A DNA stretch of 64,000 bases from an uncultured Oscillospiraceae bacterium (lineage in GTDB: Bacteria; Bacillota; Clostridia; Oscillospirales; Oscillospiraceae), in NCBI GenBank assembly GCA_947623745.1, contig CANQHN010000005.1:1-64000 (forward strand), read 5' to 3'. Numbering within the stretch: position 1 is the first letter of the stretch; the number at the start of each line of letters is the position of its first letter. The position numbers were made by a program, and so were the translations under genes. The notes beneath the pieces were generated by a model. That model made no database searches. It was given only the letters and a program-made list of their open reading frames with translations, and had not been told where the DNA came from. Below, piece by piece: positions 44,731 to 53,017 of this stretch.

Positions 44731-45423
44731 ATGGCAAAGAAGGTCTTGATCGTGGAGGACGATGGAAATATCGCCCAGCTTCTCCAGCTGTATCTGGAGA
44801 AGGAGGGCTTTGAGACCAGCGTGGCCAAGGACGGCGGGAAAGGGGTGGAGCAGTTCCGCCAGTTCCAGCCCGACTTGGTGCTGCTGGATATCATGCTGCC
44901 GGTGATGGACGGCTGGTCGGTGCTGAAAAAGATCCGGGAGGAGTCCAAGGCCCCGGTGATCATGCTCACCGCCAAGGGGGAGACCACCGACCGGGTGTCC
45001 GGCCTGGAGATGGGGGCGGACGACTACATCGTCAAGCCCTTTGAGATGAAGGAGGTGCTGGCCCGCATCCACGCGGTGCTGCGCCGCACCAGTCCGGACA
45101 GCGAGCCGGAGGAGAAAAAGCTCTCCTTCGACAAGCTGGTCATCAATCTGGACTCCTACGAGCTGCTGGTGGACGGCCAGCGGGTGGACACGCCCCCCAA
45201 GGAGCTGGAGCTGCTGTTCCACCTGGCCTCCGCGCCCAACCGGGTGTACACCCGCAACCAGCTGCTGGACGAGGTGTGGGGGTTCGACTACTACGGCGAC
45301 TCCCGCACGGTGGACGTGCATATCAAACGCCTGCGGGAGAAGCTGGAAAATGTCAGCGACCAGTGGAGATTAAAGACTGTCTGGGGCGTGGGCTACAAGT
45401 TCGAGGTAGGCCCCGCCGCGTGA
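44731..45423 (+). CDS. OmpR-family response regulator
   Basis: A 230-residue two-domain regulator. The receiver has the acidic pair ED-D at 9-11, phospho-acceptor D53 in LVLLDIMLP, the conserved Thr/Lys (MLTAKG; IVKPFE), and the C-terminal winged helix follows (LEMGADDYIVKPFEMKE then the KELELLFHLAS and SRTVDVHIKRLREKLE segments). ATG after AAGGAGG. Its last 70 bp are duplicated downstream at 45558-45628. Partner of the histidine kinase at 45659. Confidence 0.95.
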   Translation: MAKKVLIVEDDGNIAQLLQLYLEKEGFETSVAKDGGKGVEQFRQFQPDLVLLDIMLPVMDGWSVLKKIREESKAPVIMLTAKGETTDRVSGLEMGADDYIVKPFEMKEVLARIHAVLRRTSPDSEPEEKKLSFDKLVINLDSYELLVDGQRVDTPPKELELLFHLASAPNRVYTRNQLLDEVWGFDYYGDSRTVDVHIKRLREKLENVSDQWRLKTVWGVGYKFEVGPAA

Positions 45424-45628
45424 GGGACCGCCGCTGACGTTTTCGCACGCTGCGCGTGCGCGCCGCGAGTGCGGCGGCGCCGGACGGGATTCACTTCCGG
45501 CCGGCAAGACATGAAATCAGGCGGGGGCCCCGCAAAGGCAGAGCCTTTGTGGGGGGACAGCGACCAGTGGAGATTAAAGACTGTCTGGGGCGTGGGCTAC
45601 AAGTTCGAGGTGGGCCCCGCCGCGTGAG
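45354..45628 (+). repeat. 71-bp direct repeat of the regulator gene's 3' end flanking a 133-bp hairpin insert
   Basis: The end of the response-regulator gene (45354-45424, including its stop) recurs at 45558-45628 with a single difference (GTA versus GTG valine codon). Between the copies lie 133 bp with hairpins GCACGC-tgc-GCGTGC (45445-45459), CGCCGC-gagt-GCGGCG (45461-45476) and a 12-bp stem CCCCGCAAAGGC-aga-GCCTTTGTGGGG (about 45528-45554). The second copy is non-coding and directly precedes the kinase ribosome site. Confidence 0.92.
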
Positions 45629-45658
45629 TTCCATACGCCGGATGTGAGGTGAGGGACG

Positions 45659-47098
45659 GTGAAAACCACATACCGCAGGCAGCTGGCCATGATGGTGGGC
45701 ATCATCGCGCTGTCCTTTTCCATTCTGGGCACGGCCTTCATGCTGCTGTCCTACCGGTACATCATCACCGAGAAGCGGGAGGCCATGCAGCGCAACGCCC
45801 AGGACATCGCCGACCTGGCCACCGACTATGTGAGCAACGTCTGGGGGGGCGACATCCGCAGCAACGCCTTTGTGGGTGCCATCGCCGTAGTGGCAAAGGC
45901 GTCGGACTCCTACGTGATCGTGTCCGACAGCGCCGGCGGCATCATCTACGCCACCGACGGATATAAGGCGTATACCTACGAAAACGCAACGCTGCCTGCG
46001 GCCATGCTGGAGCGCCTCGGCGCGGAGGGCAGCTTTAACGGCATGAGTGACCTGGACGGCCTGTACCCGGAGCGGCGGTACGTGTCGGCCCTGCCCTACC
46101 ACATGGAGCTGGGGCCGGCGCAGGTCACCCAGGGCTATGTGCTGGTGTCGGCGGACACCTCCAGCATCTCCGAGATGTGGCGCTCCACGGTGACCATCTT
46201 CTTCTTCACCGCCGTGGCGGTGCTGCTCATCGCCTGCGTGGCCAGCTCCCTGACCTCCGCCTACCAGACCCGGCCCCTCAACGAGATGGCCGAGGCCGCC
46301 CGGAAGTTCGCCCAGGGAGATTTTGACGTGCGGCTGCACGGCTACGAGAACCGCACCGACGAGATCGGCACCCTGGCCGAGGCGTTCAACTCCATGGCCG
46401 GGGCCATCTCCCAGATAGAGACCCGGCGCAGCGAGTTCATCGCCAACGTCTCCCACGAGCTGAAAACCCCCATGACCACCATCTCCGGATTCGCCGAGGG
46501 CATCCTGGACGGCACCATCCCGCCGGAGAAGGAGAAGGAGTCCCTGGAGATCATCGTCTCCGAGACCCGGCGCCTGAGCCGCCTGGTGCGGCGGATGCTG
46601 GACCTGTCCCGCCTGCGGGCGCTGACCGAGAACATCACCGCCCAGACCCAGTTCGACCTGGTGGAGGTCATCTCCCAGGTGCTCATCAGCCTGGAGGGGA
46701 AGATCACCGGCCGGAACCTGGACGTGGACGCCCAGCTGCCCGAGGAGGCGCTGATGGTGTGGGGCGACCCGGACGCGGTGACCCAGGTGTGCTACAACCT
46801 GGTGGACAACGCCGCCAAGTTCGCCGCCCAGGGCACGGCCATCACCGTCTGCATCACCAAGAAGGACGGCAAGGCGTACACCTCCATCCGGAACCTGGGG
46901 GCCACCATCCCCCCGGACGAGCTGCCCCTGCTGTTCGACCGCTTCCACAAGGCCGACTACTCCCGCTCCATGGACAAGGAGGGTGTGGGCCTGGGGCTGT
47001 ATATCGTCAAGACCCTTTTGGGCAATCTAAAGGAGAATATCACCGTCACCAGCGAGGACGGCGTGACGGAGTTCACCTTCACCCTGACCCTGGCGTAA
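45659..47098 (+). CDS. Membrane sensor histidine kinase
   Basis: A 479-residue kinase: TM1 (about 11-33), an extracytoplasmic sensor of about 145 residues, TM2 (about 178-200), HAMP (RPLNEMAEAARKFAQGDFDVR), HisKA with H266 in SHELKTPMTTISG, and HATPase with NLVDNAAKF, and GVGLGLYIVKTLL. It phosphorylates the OmpR-type regulator encoded upstream. GTG start at 45659 after GAGGTGAGGG. HtrA gene follows 19 bp downstream, suggesting an envelope-stress circuit. Confidence 0.94.
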   Translation: MKTTYRRQLAMMVGIIALSFSILGTAFMLLSYRYIITEKREAMQRNAQDIADLATDYVSNVWGGDIRSNAFVGAIAVVAKASDSYVIVSDSAGGIIYATDGYKAYTYENATLPAAMLERLGAEGSFNGMSDLDGLYPERRYVSALPYHMELGPAQVTQGYVLVSADTSSISEMWRSTVTIFFFTAVAVLLIACVASSLTSAYQTRPLNEMAEAARKFAQGDFDVRLHGYENRTDEIGTLAEAFNSMAGAISQIETRRSEFIANVSHELKTPMTTISGFAEGILDGTIPPEKEKESLEIIVSETRRLSRLVRRMLDLSRLRALTENITAQTQFDLVEVISQVLISLEGKITGRNLDVDAQLPEEALMVWGDPDAVTQVCYNLVDNAAKFAAQGTAITVCITKKDGKAYTSIRNLGATIPPDELPLLFDRFHKADYSRSMDKEGVGLGLYIVKTLLGNLKENITVTSEDGVTEFTFTLTLA

Positions 47099-47117
47099 CG
47101 AGAGGGGAGAGGCATAC

Positions 47118-48353
47118 ATGGAGGACAGATGGGACGGCCTGTGGCAGGGCGGCTCCTGGGAGCGGCCGGATCAGGCCGCGCCGCCGCCGGCGGTGGTCCG
47201 CATCCCGAAACGGAGACAGGAAAAGCAGCGCAGAAAGCCCCGCTGGCGGCGCTGGGCGGCTTTCCTCGGGATGATCGTACTGATCCTGGGGGTCACCGCC
47301 GCCCTGGGCCTGGCCACCCGGGACTGGCGGACCCAGGCGCCCCGGGAGGAGGACTGGCCCTACTACTACCGGGACCAGGAGGAGCCGGACATGGAGGAGC
47401 AGCCCCCGCAGCTGCCCCGGGCGGCCACCGGGACCGGCGTCACCCTGGAGTTTGCCCCCGCGTCCGAGGAGCGCCTGACCCTCTCCCAGATCTACGAGGA
47501 GAACCAGCGCAGCATCGTCACCATCTACGCCGTCAGCGACTGGGGAGTGACCCAGGGCACCGGCATCGTCTTTGACCGGGCCGGCTATATCGTCACCAAC
47601 GCCCACATCATCGCCGGCGCGCGGCGGGCGTCGGTGGTGATGAGCAACGATGTGGAGTACGAGGCCAGCCTGGTGAGCTACGATACCGACGAGGACCTGG
47701 CGGTGCTGCGGGTGGAGACGGACGAGCTGGTCCCCGCCCGGTTCGGCGACTCCCTCCGGATGAAGGTGGGGGAGGACGTGTGCGCCCTGGGCACCCCGAT
47801 GGGCTACAATATGACCCTCACGGAGGGGGTGATCTCCGCCGTGGACCGGGAGCTCACGGTGGAGGGGACCACCATGCACCTGCTCCAGACCAGCACCCCC
47901 ATCAACTTCGGCAACTCCGGCGGGGCCCTGTTCAACGACCAGGGCCAGGTGGTGGGGATCACCACGGTGAAGATCGTGGGCAATGACGGCTCGGTAGAGG
48001 CCCTGGGGTTTGCCATCCCCAGCGAGCGGGTGAAGTACGTGGTGGACCACCTCATCGCCGGGGAGGAGATCGTCAGCCCCATCCTGGGCATCTCTGTGAT
48101 ATACCACCCGGGGAGCAGCGAGGGCCTGGAGGTCACGGATATCGAGCCCTGGAGCGATGCCGGGACCAAGGGGATGCAGGTGGGCGACCGGATTACCGCC
48201 GTCAACGGCAGGGCCGTGGAGGTGTTCCGGGACCTGGAGCGGGTGAAGGACCTGCACCGGGTAGGGGACGAGCTGGAGCTGGGCGTGACCCGGGACGGGG
48301 AGCAGCTGCGGTTCTCCGTCCGCCTGGAGGACCCGGCCATGCGGGAGAGCTGA
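47118..48353 (+). CDS. HtrA-like trypsin-type serine protease with PDZ domain
   Basis: A 411-residue membrane-anchored protease. A basic cytosolic N-terminus (about 45 residues) leads into one TM helix (47-66), a Pro/Glu-rich linker, a trypsin-like domain with catalytic H163 (TNAHII), D193 (DEDLAVL) and S267 (FGNSGGAL), and a C-terminal PDZ domain (GLEVTDIEPWSDAGTKGMQVGD). HtrA proteases degrade misfolded exported proteins. Its place right after the sensor kinase gene suggests control by that two-component system. Confidence 0.93.
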   Translation: MEDRWDGLWQGGSWERPDQAAPPPAVVRIPKRRQEKQRRKPRWRRWAAFLGMIVLILGVTAALGLATRDWRTQAPREEDWPYYYRDQEEPDMEEQPPQLPRAATGTGVTLEFAPASEERLTLSQIYEENQRSIVTIYAVSDWGVTQGTGIVFDRAGYIVTNAHIIAGARRASVVMSNDVEYEASLVSYDTDEDLAVLRVETDELVPARFGDSLRMKVGEDVCALGTPMGYNMTLTEGVISAVDRELTVEGTTMHLLQTSTPINFGNSGGALFNDQGQVVGITTVKIVGNDGSVEALGFAIPSERVKYVVDHLIAGEEIVSPILGISVIYHPGSSEGLEVTDIEPWSDAGTKGMQVGDRITAVNGRAVEVFRDLERVKDLHRVGDELELGVTRDGEQLRFSVRLEDPAMRES

Positions 48354-48391
48354 AAAGTCCGGACCGGCCGGAGCAAAATTGCGAAAAAAGA

Positions 48392-48420
48392 TTGAAATTC
48401 TCCAGCTGATGGTGTAAACT
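48392..48420 (+). promoter_or_regulatory. Promoter of the 60-residue membrane protein gene
   Basis: TTGAAA (48392-48397), 17 bp, TAAACT (48415-48420). Confidence 0.6.
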
Positions 48421-48452
48421 GTTAACAAGATGAGAAATGAGGAGGTTCCCCT

Positions 48453-48635
48453 ATGAAGACCGCCCGCTTTGTCCTGAAAATCGTCGCCCTGGCACTGGGC
48501 ACCGCCGCCGCGGTGTGCGCCATTATCGCCTATTGGGACCGGCTGCTGGCCATCGGCACCGGGGCCGCGGAGAAGCTGAAGAAAAAGGCCGGCTGCCCCA
48601 GCGAGTACGACGACTACGAGGACTATGTAGACTGA
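48453..48635 (+). CDS. Small single-span membrane protein
   Basis: A 60-residue protein with one TM helix (about 6-27, VLKIVALALGTAAAVCAIIAY), a basic juxtamembrane stretch (EKLKKKAG) and an acidic Tyr/Asp-rich tail (YDDYEDYVD). It has a strong GAGGAGG site, its own promoter and terminator, so it is very probably real. No family recognised with certainty. Confidence 0.75.
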   Translation: MKTARFVLKIVALALGTAAAVCAIIAYWDRLLAIGTGAAEKLKKKAGCPSEYDDYEDYVD

Positions 48636-48636
48636 A

Positions 48637-48672
48637 TAAAAGGCCCGGTTCCCTGTGAACCGGGCTTTTTAT
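48637..48672 (+). terminator. Terminator of the 60-residue protein gene
   Basis: Stem around GCCCGGTTC/GAACCGGGC flanked by A- and T-runs (T5). Confidence 0.85.
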
Positions 48673-48695
48673 TTGGGGGCGCGCGCCGGTCCGCC

Positions 48696-48723
48696 TTGAC
48701 TTCCGGGCCCCGCGTGTTATAAT
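48696..48723 (+). promoter_or_regulatory. Promoter of the DUF4352/TatD/radical SAM operon
   Basis: TTGACT (48696-48701), 16 bp, TATAAT (48718-48723) with TGT just upstream; near consensus. Confidence 0.75.
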
Positions 48724-48797
48724 CGAACACACGAAACACACTGGAAATGTCTCCCTGTCCATCTGCGGGAGGCGCGGAGAAAGGGGGAAGGACCGGC

Positions 48798-49286
48798 ATG
48801 AAAAAGGTCTGGGCGGCGCTCCTGCTGGCCGCGGCGCTGGCCCTGCTGGCCGCCTGCGGCCCTGGGGACCAGGCGCAGGAGGGGGACGTCTACTATGTGG
48901 GCGACACCATCTCCACCGCCTTTTTCAGCTACACCGTCAACTCCGCCGAGGGGGTGGACAGCTACGAGGGCTATACCCCGGCGGAAGGGAACCGGCTGGT
49001 GGTGGTGGACCTCACCATCCGCAACACGGAGAGCTACACCATGCCCATGTTCGACACGGATTTCCAGATCCAGTGGGGAGACGGGGAGAACGACTGGAGC
49101 TTCCCCGTGGAGAAGTTCTGCGACGCCCAGTTTGCCGCCGAGTACGAGATCGGCGAGGGCAAGAGCAAGCAGGGCCTGCTGATCTACCAGGTCCCGGAGG
49201 ACGCCCGGGACTTCACCTTCGGCTTTTTAGAGACCTATGAGGACGGCAGCGAGGGGGACGTGTTCTTCACCCGCTTCAACGCCTGA
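48798..49286 (+). CDS. DUF4352-type lipoprotein
   Basis: A 162-residue lipoprotein. The signal peptide ends in LLAACG, followed by an immunoglobulin-like beta domain of about 125 residues with the DUF4352 pattern (GDTISTAFFSYTVNSAEG, NRLVVVDLTIRNTESYT). Such proteins sit on the outer membrane face; function unknown. The ATG at 48798 has GGGAAGGA; the frame continues upstream to 48747 without a ribosome site. It is followed by tatD after 12 bp. Confidence 0.85.
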   Translation: MKKVWAALLLAAALALLAACGPGDQAQEGDVYYVGDTISTAFFSYTVNSAEGVDSYEGYTPAEGNRLVVVDLTIRNTESYTMPMFDTDFQIQWGDGENDWSFPVEKFCDAQFAAEYEIGEGKSKQGLLIYQVPEDARDFTFGFLETYEDGSEGDVFFTRFNA

Positions 49287-49298
49287 GGAGGAACTGTG

Positions 49299-50063
49299 AT
49301 GCTGTTTGATACCCACGCCCACTATGACTCCGGCGCCTTCAACGCCGACCGGATGGAGGTGCTCTCCTCCATGCCGGAGCAGGGGGTCGGACTGATCCTG
49401 AACCCCGGCTGCGAGCTGGACAGCTCCCGGGCCGCCGTGGCCCTGGCCGAGGCGTTCCCCTTCGTCTACGCCGCCGTGGGGTTCCACCCCTCCGACTGCG
49501 AGGGGTACTCCGACCAGGCCGAGGCGGAGCTGCGCTCCCTGGCCGCCCACCCGAAGGTGAAGGCCATCGGGGAGATCGGCCTGGACTACTACTGGAAGGA
49601 CAACGCCCCGGCCGCTGTGCAGCAGGAGGTGTTCCGCCGGCAGATGGCGCTGGCCCAGTCGCTGGACCTGCCCGTCATCATCCACGACCGGGAGGCCCAC
49701 CACGACTGCCTGGAGGTGGTGCGCTCCTTCCCCGGGGTGCGGGGGGTGTACCACTGCTACTCCGGCAGCCTGGAGGACGCCAAAGTGCTGGTCAAGCTGG
49801 GCTGGATGCTGTCCTTCACCGGGGTCATCACCTACAAAAACGCCAGAAAGGCCCTGGAGGTCATCGACTGGCTGCCCATGGACCGGATCATGATCGAGAC
49901 CGACTCCCCCTACCTGACCCCGGAGCCCTTCCGGGGGAAGCGCAACGACTCCGGCCATGTCCACCTGGTGTGCGAGACCATCGCCCGGGTGAAGGGGATA
50001 AGCCCGGAGGAGGCGGCCCGGATCACCATGGAGAACGGGAAACGCTTTTTCGGCATCGAATAG
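49299..50063 (+). CDS. TatD family metal-dependent hydrolase/DNase
   Basis: A 254-residue TIM-barrel hydrolase. Metal ligands are visible in order: FDTHAHYD (HxH), E of IGEIGLDYY, H of VIIHDREA, H of GVYHCYSG and D of IETDSPYLTPEP. TatD enzymes have DNase or deacylase activity. ATG after GAGGAGG. Ends 13 bp before the radical SAM gene, the conserved pairing for this protein. Confidence 0.94.
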   Translation: MLFDTHAHYDSGAFNADRMEVLSSMPEQGVGLILNPGCELDSSRAAVALAEAFPFVYAAVGFHPSDCEGYSDQAEAELRSLAAHPKVKAIGEIGLDYYWKDNAPAAVQQEVFRRQMALAQSLDLPVIIHDREAHHDCLEVVRSFPGVRGVYHCYSGSLEDAKVLVKLGWMLSFTGVITYKNARKALEVIDWLPMDRIMIETDSPYLTPEPFRGKRNDSGHVHLVCETIARVKGISPEEAARITMENGKRFFGIE

Positions 50064-50076
50064 GGGAGGCTCTGCT

Positions 50077-50697
50077 ATGACCATCACGTATGAGTATGAG
50101 GGCGCGCTGTACGTCAACCTGACCAACCGGTGCAACTGCGCCTGCGTGTTCTGCCTGCGCCACGGAAAGGCCCAGGGCTCCATCTACACGGAGGACTCCC
50201 TGTGGCTGGAGCGGGAGCCCACCCGGGAGGAGGCCCTGGCCGACTTCTTGAAGCGGGACGTCCCCTCCTACCGGGAGATCGTGTTCTGCGGCTATGGCGA
50301 GCCCACCTACCGCATCGACGACCTGCTGTGGCTGGTGGACCGGCTGAAGGAGTGCTTTGGGGACAGGCTGCCCCCGGTGCGCATCAACACCAACGGCCAC
50401 GCCAACCTGATCCACGGCCGGGACGTGTGCCCGGAGCTGAAGGGCCGCATCGACACCCTGTCCATCTCTCTGAACAGCTCCAGCGCCGCGGAGTACGCGG
50501 CCATCTGCCGGCCCAGGGAGGGGGAGGCGGCCTACCAGGCCATGCTGGACTTCACCAGGAAGGCCGCGAAGTACGTCCCCAACGTGGTGATGACCATCGT
50601 GGACAAGGACAAGACCCCGGAGGAGATCGAGCGGTGCCGCCAAATCGCCCGGGATCTGGGGGTCAGGCTGCGCGTCCGCGCCTTCATCGACTCTTGA
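50077..50697 (+). CDS. TatD-associated radical SAM protein
   Basis: A 206-residue short radical SAM protein. The cluster motif is CNCACVFC (Cx3Cx2C type at about residues 19-26) in NLTNRCNCACVFCLR, followed by the SAM-binding FCGYGEPTYR. The barrel is short and no auxiliary cluster domain is present. The family is known by its linkage to tatD; the reaction is unknown. ATG follows GGGGAGG. Confidence 0.92.
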   Translation: MTITYEYEGALYVNLTNRCNCACVFCLRHGKAQGSIYTEDSLWLEREPTREEALADFLKRDVPSYREIVFCGYGEPTYRIDDLLWLVDRLKECFGDRLPPVRINTNGHANLIHGRDVCPELKGRIDTLSISLNSSSAAEYAAICRPREGEAAYQAMLDFTRKAAKYVPNVVMTIVDKDKTPEEIERCRQIARDLGVRLRVRAFIDS

Positions 50698-50700
50698 AAA

Positions 50701-50738
50701 AAACAGCCGCCCCGGCTCTCACCGGGGCGGCTGTTTTC
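50701..50738. terminator. Bidirectional terminator after the radical SAM gene
   Basis: Perfect 15-bp stem AAACAGCCGCCCCGG with a six-base loop and T4, also positioned to end the small minus-strand gene at 50740-50859. Confidence 0.88.
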
Positions 50739-50739
50739 A

Positions 50740-50859
50740 TTACGCGGTCAGCTCCAGCTCCTCCATGGCCTCCCGCTCGCTGTCGGCGGAGAAGCAGAAC
50801 CTTCCCGCCCAGTCGTAGACCTCCACGTGTCCCCGTACCCAAACAATGCTGTAATCCAT
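50740..50859 (-). CDS. 39-residue small soluble protein
   Basis: A short ORF with a GGGAGGAG ribosome site before its ATG and a shared terminator directly after its stop. The protein begins MDYSIVWVRGHVEVYDWAGR and ends in an acidic helix (SEREAMEELELTA); it has no TM segment. The layout (strong ribosome site, own terminator, good codon use) supports translation. I do not recognise the family. A hairpin AAGTCCG/CGGACTT lies in its upstream region near 50910-50930. Confidence 0.6.
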   Translation of the reverse strand: MDYSIVWVRGHVEVYDWAGRFCFSADSEREAMEELELTA

Positions 50860-50954
50860 GCTGAACTCTCCTCCCGTTTTTGATTTTCTGGCTTTAGTCT
50901 ACCAGAGAAGAAGTCCGATAAAACGGACTTTCCAATAAACGGGAGAGAAGAAAA

Positions 50955-50978
50955 CGGGCGCCCCGAACGGGGCGCCCG
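50955..50978 (-). terminator. Terminator of the DUF362 gene
   Basis: Perfect 11-bp stem CGGGCGCCCCG with a two-base loop, followed leftward by TTTTCTTCT. Confidence 0.8.
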
Positions 50979-50992
50979 AACCGCTTTTACGG

Positions 50993-51877
50993 TCAGTCCA
51001 CGCAGATCAATTCATACTCCTTGGTGCCGTAGCCCAGCCCGGCGGCGGCGTCCACGGTGTGGGTGCCGCTGCGGGACTCCACCCGCTCCACAAAGTGGTC
51101 CCGGCCAGGGTCGTCGGACTGGTAGATGAGATCCAGGCAGGCCCGGTCCAGGGCCACCGGGTCGAGGGAGGAGAGAATGCCGATGTCCTTCATGCAGGGG
51201 TCCTCGGCGATGGCGCAGCAGTCGCAGTCCACTGACAGGTTGCACATCATGCTCACATAGGCGATCCTGCCCTTGAACCGCTCCGCCACGGTCCCGGCGG
51301 CCTCCGCCATGGCCTGGCAGAAGTCCAGCTGCTCGGCGTGGTTGCTCCAGACGGTGGCCTGGTCGGGGTCCTTGCCGCCGGAGTGGATCAGGCACTTGCC
51401 CACGCTGGACGCGCAGCCGATGGACAGCTGCTTCAGCGCGCCGCCGTAGCCCCCCATGGGGTGGCCCTTGAAGTGGGAGAGCACCAGCATGGAGTCGTAG
51501 TTGGCCAGGTTTTTGCCCACCCGGTTCTCCTTGAGCACCCTGCCGTTGGGGACGGGCAACACCAGGTCGGGGCCCTCGGCGTCCATCAGGTCCACGTCGA
51601 AATACCGGGTCCAGCCGTGGTGGGCGATGAGGCGCCTGTGCTTCTCCGTGGAGTTGCGCGCCCCGTCATACGCAGTGTTGCACTCCACCACGGTGCCCTT
51701 GACGTAGTCCACCATGGGGCGCATGAACTCCGGGTGCAGGAAGTTCTGGTTGCCCTCCTCGCCGGAGTGGACCTTGACCGCCACCCTGCCGGGCAGCTCC
51801 ACCCCCAGCACCTTGAACATCTCCACCACCTGCTCGGGGGTGATGGTTTTCGTGAAATATACCTTTGCCTTTTCCAT
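50993..51877 (-). CDS. DUF362 domain-containing protein
   Basis: A 294-residue cytosolic protein of the DUF362 family: VAVKVHSGEEGN, FKGHPMGGYGGALKQLSIGC and the cysteine-rich VDCDCCAIAEDPCMKDIGIL. Many relatives have a ferredoxin domain; this one has none, only the Cys cluster. Function unknown, perhaps iron-sulfur or redox related. The ATG at 51877 follows GAGAGGTGG and is preferred over the GTG at 51886. Confidence 0.88.
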   Translation of the reverse strand: MEKAKVYFTKTITPEQVVEMFKVLGVELPGRVAVKVHSGEEGNQNFLHPEFMRPMVDYVKGTVVECNTAYDGARNSTEKHRRLIAHHGWTRYFDVDLMDAEGPDLVLPVPNGRVLKENRVGKNLANYDSMLVLSHFKGHPMGGYGGALKQLSIGCASSVGKCLIHSGGKDPDQATVWSNHAEQLDFCQAMAEAAGTVAERFKGRIAYVSMMCNLSVDCDCCAIAEDPCMKDIGILSSLDPVALDRACLDLIYQSDDPGRDHFVERVESRSGTHTVDAAAGLGYGTKEYELICVD

Positions 51878-51965
51878 CGTGTCCACCTCTCGGTCGTTTT
51901 TTATATCCCTATTGTATACGATATCTGGAAAAATAGCAAATAAAACCCGCGTAAAGCCGCAAAAA

Positions 51966-51991
51966 AAGCCTCCGCCCGCGGGCGGAGGCTT
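51966..51991 (-). terminator. Terminator of the 260-residue membrane protein gene
   Basis: Stem AAGCCTCCGCCC/GGGCGGAGGCTT followed leftward by T-run. Confidence 0.88.
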
Positions 51992-52004
51992 GGAAGGGGG
52001 CGGA

Positions 52005-52787
52005 TCACATCATCTTCACGGTGTGGTACACCAGCAGGGCGAACAGCCAGGCCACCAGGACGTAGATCAGGTAGTAGGCCATCGTGCCGCCCATGACCAG
52101 GGCCAGGATCACCATGGCCAGGTTCAGCACGGCGGTGATCAGGATGGGCAGGTAGTTGGCGCTCCGGGGCAGCACGTGCAACTCGGTGGGTCCCAGGGGG
52201 AACACGCCGCCGTTCCCGCGGGCCCGGAGCAGCACAACCGCGCCGATGACCAGGACCAGGGCGCAGGCGACCAGGAAACCGTACTCAGTGGCGGGACTGG
52301 TGCCCCAGTGGCGGATGAGCCACAGCGCCACTACGCCGAAGCCGGAGATGACGCCGCAGAAGAAGAACTCGCGCTGATAGAGGTAGTAGATCACAGCCAG
52401 AGCGGCCCAGGCGGGGACCAGGAGGAAGAGCATCCGCACGCCCACGTCGTTATAGGCCACGGAGATGTGGGAGCAGAAGCTCACAGCGGCGCAGCCCAGC
52501 ATGACCAGCAGAGGCAGGGTGCCCCTGGCGGCCTTCTTCAAGGATACGACCAGCCATGCGGCGGCGGCGACAGCGCCCACCAGGGCGACCACCCGCAGGG
52601 CCCGCAGCAGGGTGAGCAGCTTCATGGCCAGGGCGACGGACTCCTGAGTGGTGACGTAATTGATATAGAAACGGTTGATTAGCAGCAAAAACAGCTCCAG
52701 AACGATGGCGGCGCCGACCCAAGCCAGGGCGCGGTTCAGGGCGATGTCCTCCTGGCGGCGGCGCGCCTCTCTCTGATTCTTGTCCAT
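52005..52787 (-). CDS. Polytopic membrane protein of unknown function
   Basis: A 260-residue protein. A charged N-terminus with a short coiled region (KNQREARRRQEDIALNRALA) precedes seven or eight hydrophobic helices over residues 18-255. No motif allows assignment. The ATG at 52787 has GAGGAGAG, and a promoter (52889-52917) lies upstream. Monocistronic. Confidence 0.8.
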   Translation of the reverse strand: MDKNQREARRRQEDIALNRALAWVGAAIVLELFLLLINRFYINYVTTQESVALAMKLLTLLRALRVVALVGAVAAAAWLVVSLKKAARGTLPLLVMLGCAAVSFCSHISVAYNDVGVRMLFLLVPAWAALAVIYYLYQREFFFCGVISGFGVVALWLIRHWGTSPATEYGFLVACALVLVIGAVVLLRARGNGGVFPLGPTELHVLPRSANYLPILITAVLNLAMVILALVMGGTMAYYLIYVLVAWLFALLVYHTVKMM

Positions 52788-52888
52788 GGGATGTCTCTCC
52801 TCACTTGTGTATGGTACGCCCTGTACAGGGCCGCCGGGCCGCCCGGGGAACGAATAAAAGGGCGAGGGGCGAACTCGGACGTTTAGAT

Positions 52889-52917
52889 ATTTTACCAGAT
52901 GATTTGAAATAATGCAA
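52889..52917 (-). promoter_or_regulatory. Promoter of the membrane protein gene
   Basis: On the minus strand TTGCAT (52912-52917), 17 bp, TAAAAT (52889-52894), extended by TGG. Confidence 0.6.
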
Positions 52918-52977
52918 CCAAAAAAAGAAAGCATTTTCTTTTTTTAACAAAATTTTTCTGTCCCTTCGGCAGAAAAA

Positions 52978-53003
52978 GCGGGCCGGAAGGGATCCCGGCC
53001 CGC
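52978..53003 (-). terminator. Terminator of the ACT-hom-lysC operon
   Basis: Stem GCGGGCCGG/CCGGCCCGC followed leftward by TTTTTCTG; a second small hairpin lies directly beyond. Confidence 0.85.
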
Positions 53004-53017
53004 CGATGTGAGATTTT

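Noticed and set aside
45354-45628. Diversity-generating retroelement (variable repeat plus template repeat)
   Set aside because: The geometry (gene-end repeat with a non-coding copy) fits, but there is only one difference, it is not at a template adenine, and there is no reverse transcriptase nearby.
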